Shown piece after piece: positions 1 through 9,783 of a stretch of DNA of 64,000 nt (positions are counted from its first letter, which is position 1; every line of letters starts with the position of its first letter). Below the pieces are notes generated by a model, which saw only the letters and a program-made list of their open reading frames with translations, searched no databases and was not told the DNA's origin. A program made the position numbers and the translations under genes. Source of the stretch: CAZGNZ01 sp964527215. Lineage in GTDB: Bacteria > Fidelibacterota > Marinisomatia > SCGC-AAA003-L08 > JACNLC01. Where the stretch lies: NCBI GenBank assembly GCA_964527215.1, contig CAZGNZ010000009.1, positions 38,965 through 102,964 of the forward strand. Direction: 5' to 3'.

Positions 1-1866
1 GTTTTTGACCAGCAGGGAGCTGATGAAGAGGAAATGGAACCGGATGAACTGGATATTTCCTATCTGACGGATACCACTGATGAAGTAAAAGCCAAATCAA
101 AGTCCGATGCGCTGAGACCGCTGATCAGCCAGCTGAGTGAGTCCAGACGTAAAATCACATTTTTTGCAGATGAAGAAATGCTGTCGGTGATGCAGATAAG
201 GAACGGCAAAGAAGGATCCGAGGTTGAGCATCATGCGCTGTACACCCTGCCGTTTGTGAAGGAAGACGGTGAAGAGATTCACAACATTCAGGATCTTCTG
301 AACCATGTTGTCAATGATTTGCTTGAGGACAAAGACAAAAAAAACATATATGCTGCGATCGCGGCCAACATCATCCAGTCAAAAACACACTCCTTTCAAA
401 CTCCAAAGCTGAATAAAAAAGAACTTCAGGATCTGATCACCTGGCATGCCAAGAAAAACCTGCCGTTTAATCCGGAAACATCGGTATCCAATTTTGAAAT
501 TTATCAGACCAAAAGTGAAGAGAAGCAGGAAATTCTGATGGGGATCGGGGACGGCGTGGCCATTGAACGAACCAATGCGCTTTTTATTTCCAACGCCATG
601 CGTCTCAGACTTTTCAGCACCACTCCCATCCTGCTGTGGAAGCTGTTTGTTAAAAACTATCCGGAATGCAAAAACGGCTGCTATGTGCTGATTCATATCG
701 GTGAAATCAAAACACTGGTGGTGGTGGTCAGACACCATCGTTTTTTATTTTCAAGAGAAATCGCAATTGGAACACAGGATCTGTACAAAGCCGTCATGCA
801 GCGGGTTATAGTGGACGGTGAACCGATCACTATTGATCTGCCCATGGCCAAGGACATCCTTTCAAAATACGGATTTCCCCAAACCCGCTCCGGGCTGACA
901 AAAGGAACCCGAATTGACCTGTACAAGATTTCCATTTTTCTTCGGCCTGTGGTGGAACGCATTACGGGTGAACTCAATCGCTCACTGAACTATTTCAAGA
1001 AGCAGGCTTCTGATCTGGAATGGGAGGAAATCCTTTTCTCCGGTCAGGGTGCCACCTTTCCCCATCTGTTAAAAGTCATCGAAGACAATATGCAGCTGAG
1101 AGTCGGACTGCTGAATCCGGTCCGGACAGAAACCTGCATTGACGCTGAGACAAAGGAAACGTTTCCCAGAAAGCAGCTGCCATGGTATACTATCAATTTT
1201 GCGCTCGCAAATGACGATGCCGAGGATTTGAATGTATTGCCTGCCCAGAATATCAAAAACTTCAAATTCATCCTGTACAGCAAACTGGCAGCGATTGTGA
1301 CCGCCCTGCTGATTCCGCTGTTCCTGTTTTCAGGGTTTCTGTCCACAGCGAACAAGCGGGCTTTGGAGACCCGGGTGCTTGAAAAGAAAAATGAGTGGAA
1401 TAATCTTTCTGAGGACACCAAACTTTTCAGCCAGCTTTATAACGATGTGATTATTCTGGACAATTTTGAAAAATTTCTGGAAGATGACCGGACCAACACC
1501 ATCAACTCACTGTCTCTTCTGAAACTGATTTCATCGGTAATTCCGGATGACATCAAACTGACGGGAATACAATTTAAACGGGACCGAACGCCGCTGACAA
1601 AGTCTTCTGATGAAGGCAATGATGAATCGGGTATTGATGAAGCGATACTTATTCGCGGCAACGATCTTGTTGAGCTGTCCGGCTTTATTAAAACCGAGCC
1701 ATCCGTGGCAGATATTTACCTGACAAATTTCATCATTGAACTGGAGAGTCTTCTGGACAGCAGAAACCGCAGGGTTTTCAGCAGTGTGAATGTCAGCGCA
1801 AAAGATTTTGCCCGAACTGAAGACGGCCGACTGCTGTTTCAGGTGGACCTGAGGTACAACTCATGA
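1..1866 (+). CDS. PilM-PilN fusion, type IV pilus inner-membrane assembly protein (5' end outside window)
   Basis: The reading frame is open to the first base of the window, so the gene probably begins upstream; the first internal ATG is at 34 and has only a poorly spaced GA-rich stretch before it. The first ~400 residues look like a PilM/GspL-type actin-fold cytoplasmic domain. A single membrane segment follows (about bases 1270-1340, hydrophobic run LAAIVTALLIPLFLF) and then a PilN-like coiled-coil and periplasmic domain. In most type IV pilus systems PilM and PilN are separate proteins, as they are in the second locus of this window at 53.8-55.6 kb; here they are joined, as in T2SS GspL. 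The extreme N-terminus is strongly acidic. The stop overlaps the next gene by 4 bases. Its role would be to link the cytoplasmic ATPases to the periplasmic PilO/PilP/PilQ alignment complex. Confidence 0.8.
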   Translation, partial: VFDQQGADEEEMEPDELDISYLTDTTDEVKAKSKSDALRPLISQLSESRRKITFFADEEMLSVMQIRNGKEGSEVEHHALYTLPFVKEDGEEIHNIQDLLNHVVNDLLEDKDKKNIYAAIAANIIQSKTHSFQTPKLNKKELQDLITWHAKKNLPFNPETSVSNFEIYQTKSEEKQEILMGIGDGVAIERTNALFISNAMRLRLFSTTPILLWKLFVKNYPECKNGCYVLIHIGEIKTLVVVVRHHRFLFSREIAIGTQDLYKAVMQRVIVDGEPITIDLPMAKDILSKYGFPQTRSGLTKGTRIDLYKISIFLRPVVERITGELNRSLNYFKKQASDLEWEEILFSGQGATFPHLLKVIEDNMQLRVGLLNPVRTETCIDAETKETFPRKQLPWYTINFALANDDAEDLNVLPAQNIKNFKFILYSKLAAIVTALLIPLFLFSGFLSTANKRALETRVLEKKNEWNNLSEDTKLFSQLYNDVIILDNFEKFLEDDRTNTINSLSLLKLISSVIPDDIKLTGIQFKRDRTPLTKSSDEGNDESGIDEAILIRGNDLVELSGFIKTEPSVADIYLTNFIIELESLLDSRNRRVFSSVNVSAKDFARTEDGRLLFQVDLRYNS

Positions 1867-2435
1867 GAAACCATACCACCATTTTCGTTGCAATTATCGG
1901 CGGCCTGGCAGCGGTGTTTGTTGGGTGGATTTTTATTGTGTTTGTGGCCAACGGTTCGGAAATCAGGCAGTTGAAAAAGGAATATTACGAAATAGAGCAG
2001 AGATTTCGCGATATCAATGTTCTTGAACAGAATTACGAAAATATCGAAGAACGCTACCAGAATACGATCAGCCATTTCGATTCCCTTCAGAGCAGTATCC
2101 CGAAGCGGGGACGATATACAGCCATTTTTGAAGAAATCAGTGAACTGAGCACTCGACAGAATGTGCAGATTCTTTCTCTTAGTCCGCGGATGGAAGATTC
2201 ATTCCCGTCTCTTAAAACAAAAATGAAAACCATTCGTAAACATATTGCACGGTACCCTGTGGAGTTCAATGTCCGGGGAGATTTCCTGACAATATGCGCA
2301 GTACTTGAAGAGCTGCTGAACCTATCAACAACCATTAACCTGGGATCGGTCAACTTCGAATCCGAACTGGAGGTCGGCGGTCTTATTGAAGCCAGGATTG
2401 TACTTTACACATACACTTATCATGAAAATCTGTAA
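1863..2435 (+). CDS. pilO: PilO-like type IV pilus alignment protein
   Basis: 190 residues. One N-terminal membrane segment (about residues 7-28) is followed by a coiled coil (EIRQLKKEYYEIEQRF) and a small ferredoxin-like periplasmic domain, the standard PilO plan and size. It starts inside the stop of the PilMN fusion (ATGA overlap), implying translational coupling, and precedes the PilP- and PilQ-like genes, the conserved pilMNOPQ order. PilO normally pairs with PilN in the inner membrane to align the pilus machine. The family call rests on architecture and position more than on motifs. Confidence 0.78.
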   Translation: MRNHTTIFVAIIGGLAAVFVGWIFIVFVANGSEIRQLKKEYYEIEQRFRDINVLEQNYENIEERYQNTISHFDSLQSSIPKRGRYTAIFEEISELSTRQNVQILSLSPRMEDSFPSLKTKMKTIRKHIARYPVEFNVRGDFLTICAVLEELLNLSTTINLGSVNFESELEVGGLIEARIVLYTYTYHENL

Positions 2436-2444
2436 AGAGGTCTT

Positions 2445-2963
2445 TTGCAGATAAATCGCAGACAGATTATAATGATTGCCATTCTGGCAGTCGTTGCCAT
2501 ATACTTTGTGATTGACAGCGGTTTCTTTTCTTCGGGAGATGCTGCAGCTGATATTGAAGAACTGGCTGATGCGGCAATGTCAAAAAATGATCTGGATCTT
2601 GAATATCTCTTGACTTATCATGATGCAAAACCGCTCAACATGTTCGGGTTGAACTACTCCTGGGAAAAGGATCCATTTTATTATGTCCCCAAAGGCGGTG
2701 AAGCGGGCATTGAAGAAAAAGATATCTGGGAAAAAGACAGTGACCGCTATCCGGCACTGATTCTGACCGGGATTTCTCAAAACGGAAACACCGGATATGC
2801 CATGATCAGCACCCGGGTTTCCAGAGGAGATGATACCACCTATGTCGCCAGTATTGTAAAAGAAGGTGAAATGGTGGGAGGATTTAAAGTTGACAAGATT
2901 GCATTTGATTATGTAATACTCAGACAGGGAACCACAACCGGACGATTAAAACTGAATCCATGA
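2445..2963 (+). CDS. PilP-like type IV pilus assembly protein
   Basis: 172 residues starting at a TTG codon, with AAAGAGG a few bases upstream supporting that start. A membrane segment lies at about residues 7-25 (IIMIAILAVVAIYFVI), followed by a linker and a small beta-rich periplasmic domain ending in a PilP/GspC-like core (...GEMVGGFKVDKIAFDYVILRQG). No lipobox is visible, whereas proteobacterial PilP is a lipoprotein, so it is closer in layout to GspC. Position between PilO and the secretin supports a role in connecting the inner-membrane complex to the secretin. It overlaps the start of the secretin gene by 4 bases. Confidence 0.7.
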   Translation: MQINRRQIIMIAILAVVAIYFVIDSGFFSSGDAAADIEELADAAMSKNDLDLEYLLTYHDAKPLNMFGLNYSWEKDPFYYVPKGGEAGIEEKDIWEKDSDRYPALILTGISQNGNTGYAMISTRVSRGDDTTYVASIVKEGEMVGGFKVDKIAFDYVILRQGTTTGRLKLNP

Positions 2964-4738
2964 AAAAAAATCTATATCTTTTCAGCTGGCTGCTTGCAGC
3001 TGCAATAATATTCAGTCAGGAAGATGTCGAGTACCTTTACACCATCGAAACTGCGGACACGGTGGGAGTAAAAATCACACTTTCCGATGCCATCAGCTAT
3101 ACCCATGAAGTTTCCCATACGCCGCCCCAGCTGAAATTGTTTTTCCCGGGCGCCAGTTTTCCCTTTCAGCGATTCACCGAGCAGGTGAGTGTTCCGCCGC
3201 TGTATCATGTATCGGTTCGGGAACGGAATTTCGGCTTATCAGATGGAATCACCGAAGTCATACTGGATTTTCACTATCTGCCGGAGTATGAAATTTATCT
3301 GGAATATCCTGAATACAAGTCGGAATACCTGAAACCGGAGCCCGGTCGCGAATATTCAGGAAGATTCAACGTGGTTGTATTCTGGGAACCTCAGCAGGAG
3401 GAAAAAACCGAATATGCCGACAACAGTACGATTGAACAGTTTCAGCCGACAGTTTCCCTGAACTTCAGCAATGCCAATCTGCTGGATGTTCTGCGGCTGC
3501 TGGCAGAACAGAATCACCTGAACATCATAATTGGAAGCGATGTGATGGGTCTGGTCACGGTAACTTTGACCGATGTAAACCTCGGTACGGCATTGGATGC
3601 CATTTTGAAGGTGAACAAGCTGTCGTGGTTTCTTCAGGATGATGTGGTTATCATCAAGCCCAGAGAAGAAGAAATGGACGGTGAGTTAATCACCGAAGTA
3701 TTCAAACTGGAGTATGTGGACGGCTCATCCATAAAAACCGCACTGGAGGCCGTCATCAGCGATAAGGGTACCGTAGAATCCTTCTCACTTTCAGCCAGCG
3801 GCGGAGTTATGGGAATGGGAGGAATGGCCGGCGGAACGGGCGGTCAGACCGGATTTGGCGGACAGGGATTCTCCGGCGCACTCAGTCAGGCAGGCGGCCT
3901 GACAGGCGGCGGAACTTCCGGGGGTGCCGGCGGCATGATGGGAGGAAGCGGAGGCGACCATCTGCTTGTGGTGGAAACCTATTCCAATTTCCCGCGGATC
4001 AAGGCCATTATACGGGAAATGGACAAACCGGTTGAACAGGTGAATATTGCGGTTAAATTCATTGAAACCAAGCTGACCCTGGAGGAACGGCTGGGCATCA
4101 ATTGGAGTCTGAGGGCGGAAATGTCAGGCCCCAACGATCCGTTTGACGCGACCGTGATTGATCTGGAGCAGCTGTCAAACCTTAAAATTGCCACACTGAC
4201 GCTGCCGGTTTTCACCAGTATTCTGGAAATTCTTTCCACTGATAATGACACTCGGCTGATCCAGGAACCACAGGTGACAACCCGCAATAATACCAATGCG
4301 AATGTGACAGTCGGAACCACTTATCCAATCCTGATTCCGGAATCGGTGGATCAGGAGAGCGGCAACACCTTTTATTCATTTGAAGAACAGGAAATCAGCA
4401 TCAATCTGAATGTCACGCCCCGAATCAACGAAGGTACCTTTATCAGCATGATGCTGAGCGCACAGGTAGAAGCTCTGGTGGGTTTCTCCGGTCCCAATGC
4501 AGATCAGCCGATCGTCTCCAACCGCAACACGTCCACCAATGTGACCGTTGAAGACGGTCAGACCCTGCTGATCGGCGGACTCATATTTGACCAGTTGATA
4601 GAAACCGAGACCGCAACACCGATTCTCAGTGATATTCCGCTCCTGAAAAAGGCATTTACATACAAGTCAACATCCACCGAGCAGCGGGAACTGCTTATTT
4701 TCATCACGCCCAGTATAGTGCGGCTGCGTCAAAATTAA
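2960..4738 (+). CDS. pilQ: PilQ-type secretin (locus A)
   Basis: 592 residues with a short signal peptide (about 1-19). An AMIN-like N-terminal domain (to ~140) is followed by a secretin/TonB short N domain (~155-235), an N1-type domain that contains a long glycine/methionine-rich insertion (~275-335), and the C-terminal secretin beta domain with the conserved VEDGQTLLIGGLI and final ELLIFITPSIV segments. AMIN plus secretin points to PilQ rather than T2SS GspD. It would form the outer-membrane pore for pilus A. The Gly-rich loop is a common variable insertion in secretins. It is the second of two secretins in the window; the one at 51.3-52.7 kb is shorter and lacks both the Gly-rich loop and the long AMIN region. 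Confidence 0.88.
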   Translation: MKKNLYLFSWLLAAAIIFSQEDVEYLYTIETADTVGVKITLSDAISYTHEVSHTPPQLKLFFPGASFPFQRFTEQVSVPPLYHVSVRERNFGLSDGITEVILDFHYLPEYEIYLEYPEYKSEYLKPEPGREYSGRFNVVVFWEPQQEEKTEYADNSTIEQFQPTVSLNFSNANLLDVLRLLAEQNHLNIIIGSDVMGLVTVTLTDVNLGTALDAILKVNKLSWFLQDDVVIIKPREEEMDGELITEVFKLEYVDGSSIKTALEAVISDKGTVESFSLSASGGVMGMGGMAGGTGGQTGFGGQGFSGALSQAGGLTGGGTSGGAGGMMGGSGGDHLLVVETYSNFPRIKAIIREMDKPVEQVNIAVKFIETKLTLEERLGINWSLRAEMSGPNDPFDATVIDLEQLSNLKIATLTLPVFTSILEILSTDNDTRLIQEPQVTTRNNTNANVTVGTTYPILIPESVDQESGNTFYSFEEQEISINLNVTPRINEGTFISMMLSAQVEALVGFSGPNADQPIVSNRNTSTNVTVEDGQTLLIGGLIFDQLIETETATPILSDIPLLKKAFTYKSTSTEQRELLIFITPSIVRLRQN

Positions 4739-4747
4739 GGAGATAGG

Positions 4748-5812
4748 ATGGAAATATATGAACTGTTGAATTTCATGCGTGAGCTGGGCGCATCTGATCT
4801 CCACTTAAGTCCCTACTCTCCGCCGGCAGTTCGAATGGATGGTGAGATTCGCCGATCCAAACTGAGTCCGATGTCGCCGGAAGATGTGCATATGCTTGCC
4901 TATGACATAATGAATGATGAACATCGGAAGCGCTATGAGGAAGAACTTGAAATCGATTTCTCCGTGGAATTCAGGGGAATTGGCCGGTTTCGTGTGAATG
5001 TCTTTCGGGGCTACCATGGCGACACCGTCGTAATGCGGGCCATTTCGGAACGGTCATTTACGTTTGATGAACTGGGGCTTCCGGAGGTGCTGAAGGATCT
5101 CGTGCTGCGTGAAAAAGGCCTTATCCTCGTCACCGGACCCACCGGCAGCGGAAAAACAACGACACTCACCACTGTCATTGACCATATCAACCAGCACCAG
5201 AAAAAGCACGTCATCATCATTGAAGATCCGGTTGAATTTGTTCACAAGAGCAAGAAAGCGCTTATAAATCACAGGGAAGTTGGCTCCAATACCCATTCCT
5301 TTAAAAAGGCACTGCGCAGCGCACTGCGTGAGGATCCGGATGTCATTGTGGTGGGAGAAATGCGGGACCTTGAAACAACGGCACTGGCCATCACTGCCGC
5401 AGAAACCGGTCATCTTGTTTTCGGCACACTCCATACCGTCAGCGCAACGCAGACCATTGACCGAATCATAAACCAGTACCCCGCGGATACGCAGAATCAA
5501 ATTCGTCTGAAGCTGAGCGAAGCCATTCTGGCAGTGGTTTCTCAAATCCTGTTAAAAAAGAAATCCGGCGGCGGACGGGTGGGTGCTTTTGAAGTCATGG
5601 TTGGAACCCCCGCCGTTTCCAATCTGATCAGGGAGCAAAAAACATTCCAGCTCCCCTCAATTCTGCAGACCAATACAAAGATTGGAATGCAGACCATGGA
5701 TCAGCATTTGAACGATCTGGCGGACAGAGGATTGATAGAACGTTCCGAAATTGTAAAAGCGGATCTGTCCGGCGAAGAATTTGTCAACAGCCTGAAAACC
5801 TCCTGGGATTAA
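4748..5812 (+). CDS. pilT: PilT-like pilus retraction ATPase (locus A, first copy)
   Basis: 354 residues, typical PilT length. Visible motifs are Walker A (VTGPTGSGKTTT), the Asp box/Walker B (DVIVVGEMRD), the His box (GHLVFGTLHT) and a PilT-like C-terminal AVSNLIREQKTF helix. PilT hexamers depolymerise pili and drive twitching. A GGAG-like RBS (AAGGAGATAGG) lies just before the ATG. The gene sits 9 bases after the secretin and 3 bases before a PilU-like paralogue, consistent with one operon. A third family member, at 58.7-59.7 kb, belongs to locus B. Confidence 0.93.
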   Translation: MEIYELLNFMRELGASDLHLSPYSPPAVRMDGEIRRSKLSPMSPEDVHMLAYDIMNDEHRKRYEEELEIDFSVEFRGIGRFRVNVFRGYHGDTVVMRAISERSFTFDELGLPEVLKDLVLREKGLILVTGPTGSGKTTTLTTVIDHINQHQKKHVIIIEDPVEFVHKSKKALINHREVGSNTHSFKKALRSALREDPDVIVVGEMRDLETTALAITAAETGHLVFGTLHTVSATQTIDRIINQYPADTQNQIRLKLSEAILAVVSQILLKKKSGGGRVGAFEVMVGTPAVSNLIREQKTFQLPSILQTNTKIGMQTMDQHLNDLADRGLIERSEIVKADLSGEEFVNSLKTSWD

Positions 5813-5815
5813 TTC

Positions 5816-6937
5816 ATGTATCAAATTGAAGCCTTGCTGAGATTGATGGTTGACTGGAATGCATCCGACCTGTATGTGAGTCTGGGTGCATACCCCATGC
5901 TTAAAATCTCCGGTGAAACGGTTCCTCTGGAAGACACCAAGGTCTCCCCTGAAATCCTGACCAGTCTGAAAAAAGAAATGCTCACGGATGAGCAGATAAA
6001 ATTATACGGCCGGGCCAACGAGCTTGATTTTTCCTACAGTTATCCCGGAGTCGGACGGTTCAGGGTTAATTTTTTCCGTCAGCGGGGATCCGATGCCTTC
6101 GTTGTGCGGCGTATCGTGACCAAGATTAAAACCTGTGAAGAACTGAATCTGCCTTCCGTTCTGAAAAACCTTGTGGAAATGGAACGGGGGCTGATTCTCG
6201 TTGTCGGTGCAACTGGCTCGGGAAAATCCACAACGCTGGCGGCGATGGTGGATCACCGCAATGCAACGACGGCCGGTCATATTCTGACATTGGAGGATCC
6301 GATTGAGTTTCTCCACTATCACAAGAAATCCATTGTAAATCAGCGGGAAATCGGGCAGGACTCCAGCAGCTATCACCGAGCTCTGAAAAGTGCCCTGCGT
6401 GAAGCGCCGTCCATGCTGCTGATTGGCGAAATTCGCGACCGGGATACCATGTCTGCGGCCCTGAATTTCTCTGAAACGGGACATCTTGTTCTCAGCACTC
6501 TCCATGCCACCAATGCCCCTTTGACCATCGAACGTGTACTGAGTTTTTATGATACTCCCAGTCAGGATCTGATCCGGCTTCAGTTGAGTCAGAACATACA
6601 GGGCATCATCGCCCAGCGGCTGGTACCGACTCTGGATGGCGGAAGAGTGGCAGCACTGGAACTGCTCCTGCCGACAGCGAGGGTTCGGGACTTAATAAAC
6701 AAGGCGGATTTTCATCTTCTTCACAACACAATTGAAGGCTCCAACTCGGAAGGGATGCAGTCATTTGACCAGGCGCTGTATCGACTGTACAGCGAAGGCA
6801 CCATCAGTCAGGAACAGGCAATTTGGTTTGCAGACCGGCAGACAGACCTCAAAATGCTTATTCGTTCCGAACAGGACCACAAATACACTGAATCCATCGA
6901 ACTGACCTGGGATGACGAAGAAATTCAGGGAGATTAA
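5816..6937 (+). CDS. PilU/PilT-like retraction ATPase (locus A, second copy)
   Basis: 373 residues. Walker A is VVGATGSGKSTT, Walker B SMLLIGEIRD and His box GHLVLSTLHA. Compared with the preceding PilT, the 'GPTGSGK' proline is replaced (GATGSGK) and the C-terminus has a longer acidic tail, as in PilU-type accessory motors. PilU works with PilT in retraction in proteobacteria; that role is inferred here from the tandem arrangement. It begins 3 bases after the PilT stop, with no room for a separate promoter. Confidence 0.85.
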   Translation: MYQIEALLRLMVDWNASDLYVSLGAYPMLKISGETVPLEDTKVSPEILTSLKKEMLTDEQIKLYGRANELDFSYSYPGVGRFRVNFFRQRGSDAFVVRRIVTKIKTCEELNLPSVLKNLVEMERGLILVVGATGSGKSTTLAAMVDHRNATTAGHILTLEDPIEFLHYHKKSIVNQREIGQDSSSYHRALKSALREAPSMLLIGEIRDRDTMSAALNFSETGHLVLSTLHATNAPLTIERVLSFYDTPSQDLIRLQLSQNIQGIIAQRLVPTLDGGRVAALELLLPTARVRDLINKADFHLLHNTIEGSNSEGMQSFDQALYRLYSEGTISQEQAIWFADRQTDLKMLIRSEQDHKYTESIELTWDDEEIQGD

Positions 6938-6940
6938 TCT

Positions 6941-7339
6941 TTGGCATCAAAACGCATACTGATTGTCGATGAAGACAGCCTGTCACTTCAGGAAATTGCA
7001 GCGCTGCTGGGGAAAAGCGGCTATGACATACTCACCGCCACTGATGGATTAACCGGACTGCGGTTGGCTCGGGCGGAGAAACCGGATATTGTTCTGCTGG
7101 ACGCCATGCTCCCGGTCGTCAATGGATACCAGGTCTGCCGGCTGTTTAAGTTTGATGACCGATTCCGATTTATCCCCCTTATCATGATGTCCGTAAAAGG
7201 AACAGAAGAAGACAAAGCCCTTGCGGGAGAGATTGGAGCCGACTACTATCTCACCAAACCGGTTGATCACGAACGACTTATTAAGATAATCACAGGAATT
7301 TTCAACCCCGAGGAAGAAGGGGAGGAATCGGAGTCATGA
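6941..7339 (+). CDS. CheY-like stand-alone response regulator receiver
   Basis: 132 residues, a single receiver domain. Acidic pocket D10/E11/D12, phospho-acceptor D54 (IVLLDAMLP), S84 and K106 (LTKP) are all in place, so it should be phosphorylatable. The start is TTG, three bases after the PilU-like stop; the RBS is GGGAG. There is no output domain, as in PilG/PilH, which control twitching motility through protein contacts. No histidine kinase or chemotaxis-type kinase gene is in the window, so its partner is unknown. The stop overlaps the start of the prepilin peptidase gene by 4 bases. Confidence 0.88.
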   Translation: MASKRILIVDEDSLSLQEIAALLGKSGYDILTATDGLTGLRLARAEKPDIVLLDAMLPVVNGYQVCRLFKFDDRFRFIPLIMMSVKGTEEDKALAGEIGADYYLTKPVDHERLIKIITGIFNPEEEGEESES

Positions 7340-8100
7340 TCGCACTGTTCGTCATCGTTTTCGGCCTGATCGTCGGCAGTTTTCTGAACGTATGTATTCA
7401 CAGAATTCCCCTGAATCAGTCCATTGTTAAACCCCGTTCCCGCTGTCCGTCCTGCGGCCATCAAATCCGCGCCATCGAAAATGTCCCCGTACTCAGCTGG
7501 CTGTTATTGAAAGGACGATGCAGTCAGTGTAAAACATCCATTTCAATCCGCTATCCTCTTGTGGAGCTGTTAACGGGGCTGATTTTTTTGAGCATTTATC
7601 TGAAATTTGGCATCACGTTGGATTTTTATGTTTATACGGCATTTCTCTGCCTGGTGGTTATTATTACATTTATTGATATTGATTTTCAAATCATTCCCAA
7701 TATTCTGCTTTTGATCGGCCTCATTCCAGCGGTGATACCCATGCTTACCGGCGGCTTGGAACTGGTACCCAGATACCTGATCGGCATGGTAGGATTTGGC
7801 GGTGGTTTTTATTTACTGGGACTGGTTGGAAAACTGGTTTTTAAGCAGGAAGCCATGGGAATGGGAGATGTAAAGTATGCAGCGGTTTTTGGACTGCTTT
7901 TGGGATGGCAGCTGGCACTGGTGGCAACCGGCGTCGCGTTTCTGTCATCCGCAGTTCTGATCATAGTCTTGATGCCTTTTCGGAAAATTGGATTTGGTCA
8001 GCGACTTCCCTTCGGACCTTTTCTCAGCTTTGGTGTACTGGCTGCGGTACTGGCTGGGGATCGGATCATTCACTGGTACCTCGGTTACATGTGGATTTAA
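7336..8100 (+). CDS. pilD: Prepilin peptidase / N-methyltransferase
   Basis: 254 residues, several membrane segments. The N-terminal GSFLNVCIHRIP signature is followed by two CxxC pairs (CPSCGHQI and CSQCKT), the zinc motif of bifunctional A24 leader peptidase/methyltransferases. The two catalytic aspartates are in FIDIDFQIIPN and GMGDVKYAA (GxGD). It cleaves class III leaders after glycine and N-methylates the new N-terminus. It is the only such gene in the window, so it presumably processes prepilins of both pilus loci. Confidence 0.93.
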   Translation: MIALFVIVFGLIVGSFLNVCIHRIPLNQSIVKPRSRCPSCGHQIRAIENVPVLSWLLLKGRCSQCKTSISIRYPLVELLTGLIFLSIYLKFGITLDFYVYTAFLCLVVIITFIDIDFQIIPNILLLIGLIPAVIPMLTGGLELVPRYLIGMVGFGGGFYLLGLVGKLVFKQEAMGMGDVKYAAVFGLLLGWQLALVATGVAFLSSAVLIIVLMPFRKIGFGQRLPFGPFLSFGVLAAVLAGDRIIHWYLGYMWI

Positions 8101-8112
8101 TCAGAGAACGCA

Positions 8113-9777
8113 ATGGCAGGTGAGAAAAAATTATTTGGCCAGATAATGGTCGAATCCGGAAAAATCAATGAAGACCAGCTTGAAACCGCCCTGCAATACA
8201 AGCTTGAAAATGATGTATATCTTGGCGCTGCAATGGTGGAAGTGGGGCTGCTGAGCGAGGAGGAAATCATTGAAGCGCTCTCTGAACAGCTGAAACTGCC
8301 TACCATTGATCCCTCCTGTTACCACATTCAGCGCGGGGTTATTCAAATAGTCCCTGAGGAACTTGCCAAAAGGCTGAATATTCTTCCCCTCTTTTCCATT
8401 GACTCCACGCTTGCCATAGCCTGTTCCGATCCCATCAATGTTGAAATTATTGACGAGCTGAGCGTGGAAACGGTCATGGAAATCAGTCTGGTGCTGGCCA
8501 GTGAAACCGCCATCAAGGGAATGATTGACGTTTTCTACAGTGCCGGTTCCTATGAAGAACAGATGGCTGCGGCAGATGCGGCGGAGGGCACCAAGCAGCG
8601 GGTGGTTTCCCGGGAAATCGCTCAAGATACCAAAGTCATTGAAGCCGTCAACATGCTGGTGCATGAAGCGATCCGGATTGGAACATCGGACATTCATATT
8701 GACCCCAGGGAAATGGATGTCAGCCTGAGATATCGGGTGGACGGTGTGCTTCAGGAATATTATACTGTTCCGAGAACTTCTTTGCCGGCGTTGGTTTCCC
8801 GCATAAAGATTTTATCTGAAATGGATATTGCGGAAACCCGAAAACCGCAGGACGGGCGATTCCGTTACACGGTGGAAGGATATGCGGTGGATATCCGTGC
8901 TTCCACGTTCCCGACACCGCTGGGTGAAAAAGTGGTCATGCGTATCCTGGATGAACGGAAAAGCCGAATCCCGCTGGAAAAAATGGGATTTTCTAAAGTC
9001 AATCTGAAACTCTGGCAGGAAACCATCAATACGCAAAACGGACTGGTGCTGGTGACGGGACCGACCGGTTCAGGTAAAACAACCACCCTTTATGCAACAC
9101 TGCATGTGCTTAATACGGTGGAAGTAAATATCATGACCATTGAGGATCCCATCGAATACCAGGTGGATAATATTAATCAGGGTGCGGTAAACAATCGTGC
9201 CGGGATGACATTCGCAGCTGCACTGCGGTCCATGCTTCGGCAGGATCCGGACATTATCATGGTTGGTGAGATGCGGGACCGGGAAACAGTGGAGCTTGCA
9301 ATCAGGGCAGCCCTGACCGGTCATATTGTTTTCAGTACACTTCACACAAATTCAGCTGCGGCCACCTATTCCCGGTTACTGAATATGGGCATTGATCCAT
9401 ATCTGGTGAGTTCCGTGATTCGCGGAATACTTGCCCAGAGACTGATCCGGCTGCTGTGTGAACGCTGCCGTAAACCTGTCGAACCCACGCAGGCTATGCT
9501 GGATGCCATGAAAATTGATAAAATCGACGGTCCGCTCTATCTTCCGGGGGGCTGCATGCACTGCAAAAACACCGGATATAAAGGGCGCGGCGGTGTATAT
9601 GAACTGCTGATTCCGTCCGAGGATGTGAGCAATCTTGTTAACGAAAAAGCCTCGGATCGAATAATTGAACAAAAGGCCGTAGATGAAGGAATGGTAACGC
9701 TGAGGGAATCAGGTATTGATTATGTGGTATCTGGTAAGACATCTCTTGAAGAAGCAATGAGAATCTCAATTTTTTAG
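8113..9777 (+). CDS. pilB: PilB-type pilus extension ATPase (locus A)
   Basis: 554 residues. An N-terminal GspE/PilB N domain (residues ~5-150) precedes the ATPase. Walker A is VTGPTGSGKTTT, Walker B IIMVGEMRD, His box GHIVFSTLHT, and a tetracysteine zinc motif (CERC...CMHC) lies near residues 450-480. PilB powers pilus polymerisation. It starts 12 bases after pilD and is followed closely by the sigma54 activator gene. A paralogue at 45.4-47.1 kb serves locus B. Confidence 0.94.
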   Translation: MAGEKKLFGQIMVESGKINEDQLETALQYKLENDVYLGAAMVEVGLLSEEEIIEALSEQLKLPTIDPSCYHIQRGVIQIVPEELAKRLNILPLFSIDSTLAIACSDPINVEIIDELSVETVMEISLVLASETAIKGMIDVFYSAGSYEEQMAAADAAEGTKQRVVSREIAQDTKVIEAVNMLVHEAIRIGTSDIHIDPREMDVSLRYRVDGVLQEYYTVPRTSLPALVSRIKILSEMDIAETRKPQDGRFRYTVEGYAVDIRASTFPTPLGEKVVMRILDERKSRIPLEKMGFSKVNLKLWQETINTQNGLVLVTGPTGSGKTTTLYATLHVLNTVEVNIMTIEDPIEYQVDNINQGAVNNRAGMTFAAALRSMLRQDPDIIMVGEMRDRETVELAIRAALTGHIVFSTLHTNSAAATYSRLLNMGIDPYLVSSVIRGILAQRLIRLLCERCRKPVEPTQAMLDAMKIDKIDGPLYLPGGCMHCKNTGYKGRGGVYELLIPSEDVSNLVNEKASDRIIEQKAVDEGMVTLRESGIDYVVSGKTSLEEAMRISIF

Positions 9778-9783
9778 GCTGTT

